From: JAACEU01 sp043816165
GTDB taxonomy: Bacteria > Patescibacteriota > Gracilibacteria > UBA1369 > LOWO2-01-FULL-3
Direction: 5' to 3'
NCBI GenBank assembly: GCA_043816165.1
Contig: JBDRIE010000006.1
Span: forward strand, 1-11,340
Length of the DNA stretch: 11,340 nt
Shown here: one piece after another, positions 7,016-11,340 of the stretch
Numbering within the stretch: position 1 is the first letter of the stretch
Layout: each line of letters starts with the position of its first letter
The notes under the pieces: model-generated
Database searches by the model: none
What the model saw: only the letters and a program-made list of their open reading frames with translations
Told to the model about the DNA's origin: nothing
Translations under genes and position numbers: made by a program

Positions 7016-7672
7016 GTGAAAAATATTCTTCCAATAATTAAGAAACTCAAGAAGCAATATCCTGATGCAGGGATTGAGCTTAAATTTAAGAATACTTTTC
7101 AGCTTTTGGTTGTCGTAATTTTGTCTGCACAATGTACAGATGCTCGAGTGAATCTGGTTAGTCCGGGTTTGTTTAAGAAATTTCCTGATGTTCGCGATTT
7201 TGCGGAATGCAAATTGGTGGATTTGGAAAAAGCCGTATTCTCTACCGGTTTTTATAGAAATAAAGCGAAAAACATCAAGGCTGCGGCTCAGAAGATTTTG
7301 TCGGATTTTGGAGGAAAAGTTCCCGGGGCAATGGATGAGCTTTTGAAATTGCCGGGCGTTGCACGAAAAACTGCGAATGTCATTTTGAATGAGGGATTTG
7401 GAAAAAGTGAAGGGATTGTGGTCGATACACATGTTATCCGAATCAGTGGTTTGCTTGGTCTGGTGAGCAAAAAGTTGTCTGCATCTAAAAATGCAGTAAA
7501 AATAGAAGCTGAGTTGATGAAAATTGTACCGAAAAAGGATTGGCATATTATTTCTCACCTCATAACCTGGCATGGCAGAAGAATCTGCATAGCAAGAAGG
7601 CCTAAATGCGAAATTTGTCCTCTAAATCAGATTTGTCCGTCCTCTACTGTACTGCAATCAAAACGGTCTTGA
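7016..7672 (+). CDS. nth: Endonuclease III, DNA glycosylase/AP lyase
   Basis: 218 aa, the normal size. It removes oxidised pyrimidines and nicks abasic sites in base-excision repair. The helix-hairpin-helix LPGVARKTANVIL carries the catalytic Lys118, and VVDTHVIR carries the catalytic Asp137. The C terminus has the complete [4Fe-4S] loop C-X6-C-X2-C-X5-C (Cys191, 198, 201, 207). LLVVVILSAQCTDARVN (31-47) matches the family's N-terminal helix. The start is GTG. GGAGG at 7010-7014 is only 1 nt from it, too close for normal Shine-Dalgarno use, while TATAAT ends 7 bp upstream, so leaderless initiation is likely. An alternative in-frame start would need a rare ATT at 7025. It ends with TGA, and its last 29 bp overlap the convergent gene ending at 7644. 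Confidence 0.96.
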   Translation: MKNILPIIKKLKKQYPDAGIELKFKNTFQLLVVVILSAQCTDARVNLVSPGLFKKFPDVRDFAECKLVDLEKAVFSTGFYRNKAKNIKAAAQKILSDFGGKVPGAMDELLKLPGVARKTANVILNEGFGKSEGIVVDTHVIRISGLLGLVSKKLSASKNAVKIEAELMKIVPKKDWHIISHLITWHGRRICIARRPKCEICPLNQICPSSTVLQSKRS

Positions 7673-8396
7673 TTTCTTTTTTGTCCATGCATTTCGGACA
7701 AGCTGTGTACCAAAGGTAAAGTTCGGATGGCTCTTTTCCAAGTTCTGTTTTTAACTCTTCGATATCAGTTTTGATTTCATTCCAAGGTCGTTTTGATACT
7801 TTTGTGTAAACTTCTTTTCCTTTTAGCGACACAACGTTTTTGTCTTCAGTATTTTCTCCCGTAACTTCTATCATTACTGATGACCAGAACATTCCTCCTG
7901 TATCGAGGATCATTGCCTTTTCAGGAATTACGTACTTCGCGTTTTGTGCTCCTGCTTTCGCTCGAGCGATATCAATCGCAAATGAGAATGGATAGAAGAA
8001 AAGGCGTGGAGACCAGGTCTTGTAAAAAGATTTGTCGATTGTTTTCTTTTGTTTGTCCCATTCCGCTTCCGTGATTTCCGGGCATCCGCAATCTTCCGCG
8101 GCTGTGGAGGCTGGGGCTTCGGTTGCTTGTACTTCTGCTGGTTCTTCAGCGACTGGGGCTTCTGCTGCCGGGGCTTCTGCTGCTGGTTCTTCAGCTGCTG
8201 GTTCTTCAGCTGCTGGTTCTTCAGCTGCTGGTTCTTCAGCGACTGGTTCTTCAGCGACTGGTTCTACTGTTGGCTCCGCTGGAGTTTCTGTAGGTTGATC
8301 TTCCGCCGCCGCAGTAGCGGGGTCTTCGACTGGTGGAGTTGTTCCTCCAGCTTGTGAAGTATCTTGGGGATCCTTTTGTGAATTATCTTGGTCCAT
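7644..8396 (-). CDS. Pro/Ala/Glu-repeat protein with Cys-containing C-terminal domain
   Basis: 250 aa, family not recognised. Residues 1-100 are low complexity and acidic, with eight consecutive pentapeptides P-[VA]-A-E-[EA] at 46-85, probably an extended flexible linker. The C-terminal part (about 103-250) looks folded. It contains CGC (Cys103, Cys105), an aromatic stretch TWSPRLFFYPFSFAIDIARAK (about 127-147), a beta-rich segment, and CPKC (Cys233, Cys236) near the end. The CxC and CxxC pairs could bind a metal together. No clear signal peptide or transmembrane helix is present, so it is probably cytoplasmic or an adaptor-type protein. It lies 56 bp downstream of asnS on the same strand and may share its transcript. 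A weak -10 (TATAGT, 8431-8426) could also start it. There is no Shine-Dalgarno at its ATG. Confidence 0.8.
   Translation of the reverse strand: MDQDNSQKDPQDTSQAGGTTPPVEDPATAAAEDQPTETPAEPTVEPVAEEPVAEEPAAEEPAAEEPAAEEPAAEAPAAEAPVAEEPAEVQATEAPASTAAEDCGCPEITEAEWDKQKKTIDKSFYKTWSPRLFFYPFSFAIDIARAKAGAQNAKYVIPEKAMILDTGGMFWSSVMIEVTGENTEDKNVVSLKGKEVYTKVSKRPWNEIKTDIEELKTELGKEPSELYLWYTACPKCMDKKEIKTVLIAVQ
8142..8261 (-). repeat. 15-bp tandem repeat coding for PAAEE units
   Basis: Eight in-frame 15-bp units encode P-[VA]-A-E-[EA]. Several neighbouring units are nearly identical at DNA level (plus-strand unit TTCTTCAGCTGCTGG), so copy number could change by slippage without a frameshift. Confidence 0.85.
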
Positions 8397-8425
8397 AGGA
8401 ATGTTTATTAACTTTTTTCAATTCT

Positions 8426-8431
8426 ACTATA
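8426..8431 (-). promoter_or_regulatory. Possible -10 element for the repeat protein
   Basis: TATAGT on the minus strand (8431-8426), with a weak -35 TAGAAA (8455-8450) at 18 bp. It would give a leader of about 23 nt without Shine-Dalgarno. Read-through from asnS is equally possible. Confidence 0.25.
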
Positions 8432-8452
8432 TTGAGATTATTATGCAAATTT

Positions 8453-9751
8453 CTACGGGTAAATTCTATTTATTAATCTTGGGAATGGAATTGTTTCACG
8501 AATATGTTTTGTTCCACAAATCCATCCAGTAAGTCGTTCCAGTCCGATTCCGAAGCCGCTGTGCGGTACAGAGCCGTATTTTCTCAAATCCGTATACCAT
8601 TTGAATGCTTCTTCCGATAGTTTTTCTTCTTTTATTCTTTCCATCAATGTATCGTAATCATCTTCACGCTGGGAACCGCCGATTATTTCCCCATAACCTT
8701 CAGGCGCGAGCATATCAGCACACAGAGCTCTTGTAGGATCCTGCGGATCACGTTTCATGTAAAAAGCTTTCACTTCAGCAGGGTATTTTTCCACAAATAT
8801 AGGTTTGTCATACTTTTCCGTTAGCATAGTTTCATCATCGCCTCCTAAATCATGGTTTTCCTGTATATCCGATCCCATTCCCCGCAACTCCTCAACCACT
8901 TCTTTGTGAGTTTTTCTGATAAACGGAGGTTTTATCTTTTTTAGCGGTTCTATATCACGTTCCAAAATCTTTAACTCTTTTTGATTTTCTTTCAGAACTT
9001 TTTCAACAACATAGGAAATCAGATTTTCCTGAATTTCCAGGTTTTCATCATGCTCAACAAATGCCGCCTCCGCGTCCATCATCCAAAATTCGGTCAGATG
9101 CCTGCGCGTTTTTGACTTTTCCGCACGAAAAACGGGTCCAAAATCGAAACAACGGCCCACGGAGAAAATCGCCGCTTCGATATAAAGCTGTCCCGACTGC
9201 GAAAGATAAGCGCTTCCTTCATCGAAATATTCGACCTCAAATAGTGAAGTAGTCCCCTCGCAGGCGTTCGGTGTAAATATGGGGGCGTCAATTTTTATAA
9301 AATTCTGGCTGTTCAGGTATTCATAAATTCCGTTAATAATGGTGTTTCTAACAATCTGAATAGCTCTCTGTTTCGGAGAACGCAGCCAAAGATGGCGGTT
9401 TTCAAGCAGAAAGTCGGGGCCGTGCTCTTTTTTCGTGATCGGATAGTCTTCGTCGGCAAGCTGTATGATTTCGAGTTCTTTTACCTGCAATTCGAATTCG
9501 TCCTCGTGTTTCGGGTGAGCTGTTACTTCTCCAGTGACTCGGACTGAGGATTCCATTGTTAATTTTTCTGCAGTTTCTGCAACTTTTTTATCCACGTCCG
9601 GTTCGTAGACTATTCCCTGGATCATTCCAGTTCCATCTCTCAGCTGTAGGAAATGGATGTTTTTGCCGGAGCGCTTGTTGTACATCCATCCTTGAATTGT
9701 GACTGTATCCCCCACGTGGTGTTTGAGATCCTTTATGTATACTTTTTGCAT
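8453..9751 (-). CDS. asnS: Asparaginyl-tRNA synthetase
   Basis: 432 aa class II synthetase that charges tRNA-Asn. An N-terminal OB-fold anticodon-binding domain comes first (about 1-105; VTIQGWMYNKRSGKNIHFLQ then LRDGTG). The catalytic core has motif 2 (FRAEKSKTRRHLTEFWMMDAE) and motif 3 (GFGIGLERLTGWICG, then HIRETIPFPR). AYLSQSGQLYIEA and the FWMMDAE segment fit AsnRS rather than AspRS. I chose the ATG at 9751 (MQKVYIKDL) rather than the in-frame ATG at 9799. Homologues begin near this point, and a TACAAT -10 (9783-9778) lies downstream of 9799. The stop is TAG. The gene diverges from tRNA-Gln and precedes the repeat protein on the same strand. Base composition is more GC-rich than that of the flanking hypothetical genes. 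Confidence 0.95.
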   Translation of the reverse strand: MQKVYIKDLKHHVGDTVTIQGWMYNKRSGKNIHFLQLRDGTGMIQGIVYEPDVDKKVAETAEKLTMESSVRVTGEVTAHPKHEDEFELQVKELEIIQLADEDYPITKKEHGPDFLLENRHLWLRSPKQRAIQIVRNTIINGIYEYLNSQNFIKIDAPIFTPNACEGTTSLFEVEYFDEGSAYLSQSGQLYIEAAIFSVGRCFDFGPVFRAEKSKTRRHLTEFWMMDAEAAFVEHDENLEIQENLISYVVEKVLKENQKELKILERDIEPLKKIKPPFIRKTHKEVVEELRGMGSDIQENHDLGGDDETMLTEKYDKPIFVEKYPAEVKAFYMKRDPQDPTRALCADMLAPEGYGEIIGGSQREDDYDTLMERIKEEKLSEEAFKWYTDLRKYGSVPHSGFGIGLERLTGWICGTKHIRETIPFPRLINRIYP

Positions 9752-9777
9752 GATTTTTTGAATTATTTTCGAATTTG

Positions 9778-9806
9778 ATTGTAGCATTGACGAAATCATT
9801 TCGGAA
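9778..9806 (-). promoter_or_regulatory. Probable asnS promoter
   Basis: The -10 TACAAT (9783-9778) on the minus strand is good. The -35 candidate TTCCGA (9806-9801), 17 bp upstream, is weak. Start near 9771, about 20 nt before the chosen ATG. It overlaps the opposed tRNA-Gln promoter. Confidence 0.4.
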
Positions 9807-9814
9807 TGTAAAAT
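9787..9814 (+). promoter_or_regulatory. Promoter for tRNA-Gln
   Basis: TTGACG (9787-9792) and TAAAAT (9809-9814), 16 bp apart, are close to consensus. Start near 9821, giving a precursor leader of about 19 nt. Confidence 0.65.
9791..9803. promoter_or_regulatory. Perfect 6-bp dyad in asnS/tRNA-Gln divergent promoter
   Basis: CGAAAT and ATTTCG flank a single central C. The dyad covers the spacer of the tRNA-Gln promoter and the -35/spacer region of the asnS promoter, the placement expected of an operator. No known regulator site is recognised. Confidence 0.35.
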
Positions 9815-9839
9815 GTGTGAGACCTTGATTGACCACTAC

Positions 9840-9914
9840 TGGGGCGTCGCCAAGTGGTAAGGCACATGGTTTTGGTCCATGCACTCGGGGGTTCGAATCC
9901 CTCCGCCCCAGCCA
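9840..9914 (+). tRNA. tRNA-Gln (anticodon TTG), CCA encoded
   Basis: The acceptor stem TGGGGCG (9840-9846) pairs with CGCCCCA (9904-9910). The discriminator is G9911 and the CCA is at 9912-9914. The anticodon stem CATGG/CCATG encloses loop TTTTGGT with anticodon TTG, which reads CAA and CAG. The T loop is TTCGAAT. tRNA 3' ends are common integration sites, and an AT-rich accessory-like segment follows. Confidence 0.97.
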
Positions 9915-9915
9915 A

Positions 9916-9937
9916 ATGGCTTAAGCAAGCCATCTTT
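9916..9937 (+). terminator. Hairpin after tRNA-Gln, possible terminator
   Basis: ATGGCTT (9916-9922) pairs perfectly with AAGCCAT (9927-9933) around loop AAGC, followed by CTTT. The stem is good but the T tract is short, so this could be a weak Rho-independent terminator or a processing signal for the tRNA. Confidence 0.45.
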
Positions 9938-10062
9938 GACCCGTCGCCTTGAGGCGAAGGTGTTATGTAGGAAACCTCTCAACTTGCTCCGAAAAGGCTC
10001 TTTTGGGCTTGTTTAAGGTACTAGACCCGTGTGGTATAGGGCAAGTGGCGATCGTGAGATTC
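9938..10062 (+). other. Foldable non-coding stretch, candidate structured RNA
   Basis: No convincing reading frame is seen here. TCGCCT (9944-9949) pairs with AGGCGA (9952-9957). TCTCA (9977-9981) plus ACTTGCTC (9982-9989) can pair with GGGCAAGT (10039-10046) and TGAGA (10055-10059), a helix of 13 pairs with one G-U and an 8-nt bulge. AAAAG/CTTTT (9992-9996 with 10000-10004) forms an inner stem. GTCGCC (9943-9948) could alternatively pair with the bulge GGCGAT (10047-10052). I checked it by eye against tmRNA, RNase P RNA, SRP RNA and 6S RNA landmarks and found none. It may be an unknown RNA, a leader of the downstream gene, or junk with chance pairing. Confidence 0.35.
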
Positions 10063-10086
10063 TTATATACTTAATCTCTTTGATGC

Positions 10087-10092
10087 TATAGT
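10087..10092 (+). promoter_or_regulatory. -10 element for the DUF3800-like gene
   Basis: TATAGT ends 8 bp before the ATG at 10101, predicting a start at about 10099 and a leaderless mRNA. The -35 region is weak (TTATAT at 10063-10068, 18 bp spacing). Confidence 0.4.
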
Positions 10093-10100
10093 AAAAGCAT

Positions 10101-11126
10101 ATGAGAATATATATAGATGAAAGTGGCTGTTTTACCACCAAGATTGCTGATGTTTCTGTAATGGCTACAGTGATGTATCCAGAATCTTTAGATTATAAAA
10201 TAGAAAAATTTTTTAATAAGTTTTATAAAACCTTAGAGAAGGAAGAAAAAGATGCTCAAGGTGAAGTGAAAGGCTTTGCTTTATCTGAGAATAGCTTAAA
10301 AAGGGTATTTCAATTTATTTCAAAAAATAAAGACATAAAAATTACTTTTGATGTCTTTGATGCTGAAATCCATACTCCAGCCATGATAGACGAATTTAGG
10401 AGGGGGCAAGCTGTAGAATTTCAGGAATCATTGGATAGGTATATGAAAGGCCCCGTTAAGGCGGAAACTATGAAACAAGATTTATTGAGATTAAAGGGAT
10501 GGTCTGGATCAAAGAAAAAGATAAGTGATCAAGATTACTTACAAATAGTATTACTGACAAAGCAATTAGAGGAGACCATACAAAAAGCAATTGTATATTA
10601 TTCAAACAAAAAATATGCACGTGCTTTTAAAGCATTCGAATTCGTTTTTGATAATAAAAGCAGTAAGAAAATGTTAAATTATATAAATGATGTAATGCCC
10701 TCTTTTTTAGCGACAAAATCTTCTGGAAGAGGAATGGTTGAAATTGAGGGAACTGTATACAAAGGACACCCTCTTGAGAAGTATTTATGTAAAGTAGATG
10801 GAATGGATGGCTATGATATAGGGAAAATTTTCTCCAAGGGAATCAAATATGGAGATTCCAAAAAATATTTTGGATTACAATTGGCAGATATAATTGTTAG
10901 CAACATACGAGCTATACTCTTGGGCAGAAGGAATATGAACTTGTTTGATTTAATTCGTTTCAATTGTGCATATTTTATTGATAAGTGGAGGCCCTTTAGG
11001 CTTTTTATATTAAATACTAAACAAAAATCACCAACCAAATCTTTAAGCCGAAAAGAAATTTATGAATTTCTCCAAAAACCAGCCCCAAGAGGATGGCATA
11101 AAGTTTTAAAACCCGGTTTCGATTGA
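10101..11126 (+). CDS. DUF3800-like protein (probable RNase H-like fold)
   Basis: 341 aa, longer than many DUF3800 proteins (about 200-280 aa). The N terminus MRIYIDESGCF matches the family's YIDESG strand with Asp6 and Glu7. EFVFDNKSSKK places Asp184 at the expected central acidic site. GDSKKYFGLQLADIIVSNI (about 251-269) is the C-terminal DSK...QLAD motif with Asp252 and Asp263. These acidic residues suggest a nuclease-like active site, but biochemical function is not established as far as I know. Members are often found in accessory regions and on mobile elements. The gene is AT-rich, with frequent AGA, AGG and ATA codons, and lies just beyond tRNA-Gln. There is no Shine-Dalgarno. It ends in TGA and overlaps the convergent partial gene by 21 bp. 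Confidence 0.8.
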   Translation: MRIYIDESGCFTTKIADVSVMATVMYPESLDYKIEKFFNKFYKTLEKEEKDAQGEVKGFALSENSLKRVFQFISKNKDIKITFDVFDAEIHTPAMIDEFRRGQAVEFQESLDRYMKGPVKAETMKQDLLRLKGWSGSKKKISDQDYLQIVLLTKQLEETIQKAIVYYSNKKYARAFKAFEFVFDNKSSKKMLNYINDVMPSFLATKSSGRGMVEIEGTVYKGHPLEKYLCKVDGMDGYDIGKIFSKGIKYGDSKKYFGLQLADIIVSNIRAILLGRRNMNLFDLIRFNCAYFIDKWRPFRLFILNTKQKSPTKSLSRKEIYEFLQKPAPRGWHKVLKPGFD

Positions 11127-11340
11127 TACTTCGCCTCCTTTTAACAATAATTGTCCTTCTATGCACTTTAGAAATTGGCTCCTTTCAAAGTTTGTGCCTC
11201 CGTTGAGGATATATTGAATGTAGTCCATTCCTGATATTTCTTTGGCATTTTCGCCTAATGTTCCTTTCTGAATCTGATTGACTTTCACTACCTCTCTGAG
11301 GATTTTCTTACTTACTAGGATATCTTTTTCTTTGTTTTCT
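11106..11340 (-). CDS. C-terminal part of an unidentified protein, runs off the right edge
   Basis: The frame is open from the window edge (11339) to a TAA at 11106-11108, about 77 codons. The GTG at 11288 is internal to this longer open frame, so the true start probably lies beyond the window. Visible sequence includes ILVSKKILREVVKVNQIQ, NGGTNFERSQFLKCIEG and QLLLKGGEVSIETGF. The ending, a helix with an ER..FLK pattern followed by a short beta-like strand, loosely resembles the C-terminal tails of large serine recombinases, but this is a weak impression from too little sequence. Its stop lies inside the DUF3800-like gene (21 bp tail-to-tail overlap). Confidence 0.55.
   Translation of the reverse strand, partial: ENKEKDILVSKKILREVVKVNQIQKGTLGENAKEISGMDYIQYILNGGTNFERSQFLKCIEGQLLLKGGEVSIETGF

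Noticed and set aside
6287..7573. Minus-strand frames of 180 and 202 aa opposite the M23 and nth genes
   Set aside because: Both are antisense to genes with intact catalytic motifs, and their composition is typical of complement translation.
8032..8357. Plus-strand Ser/Ala/Gly- and Cys/Phe/Trp-rich repeat frames
   Set aside because: They are out-of-frame readings of the 15-bp repeat in the minus-strand gene. The repeat keeps all frames open.
9752..9799. Upstream ATG (9799) as the asnS start
   Set aside because: The 16 extra residues do not fit the family N terminus, and the -10 element and dyad lie within them.
9588..9884. Minus-strand 98-aa frame covering part of asnS and tRNA-Gln
   Set aside because: It crosses a tRNA gene and the asnS N terminus in another frame.
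1..11340. UGA-as-glycine code
   Set aside because: The genes end naturally at TAA, TAG or TGA, and no frame needs TGA read-through to complete a recognised domain.

Overview
The window looks like chromosomal DNA from a compact bacterial genome. A member of the Patescibacteria/CPR, perhaps near Peregrinibacteria, is my best guess, but this is an inference. Supporting it: genes are tightly packed, several convergent gene pairs abut or overlap, almost no start has a Shine-Dalgarno sequence at normal spacing, and a MacAB/YknXYZ-type exporter sits among lineage-specific hypothetical proteins. TGA appears to serve as a stop (the nth-like gene at 7670-7672 and the DUF3800-like gene at 11124-11126), which argues against the UGA-glycine code of Gracilibacteria and Absconditabacteria.

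Left part (1-4272): a tRNA-His gene with its own promoter, then a leftward operon read from 3985 down to 213. It encodes a membrane-anchored adaptor, an ABC ATPase with an N-terminal YHS metal-binding-like domain, and a MacB-type permease. Together they form a tripartite-like efflux or membrane-stress exporter. A small rightward ORF (4054-4272) diverges from the operon over a shared promoter region.

Middle (4273-7672): rpmA (ribosomal protein L27) and a downstream hypothetical gene run leftward. A GC-rich, repeat-containing intergenic region with divergent promoters separates rpmA from a secreted coiled-coil M23 (LytM) peptidase. Endonuclease III follows from its own promoter, which lies inside the end of the peptidase gene.

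Right part (7644-11340): asnS (asparaginyl-tRNA synthetase) and a Pro/Ala/Glu-repeat protein with Cys motifs run leftward. asnS diverges from tRNA-Gln(TTG), with a perfect dyad between them. Beyond tRNA-Gln lie a hairpin, a foldable non-coding stretch of about 130 nt, an AT-rich DUF3800-like gene, and the C-terminal end of an unidentified leftward gene that runs off the window. This last block is the most accessory-like part. The best leads are the YHS-ABC fusion, the structured intergenic region after tRNA-Gln, the DUF3800 gene beside a tRNA, and a recurring promoter layout that predicts leaderless mRNAs.
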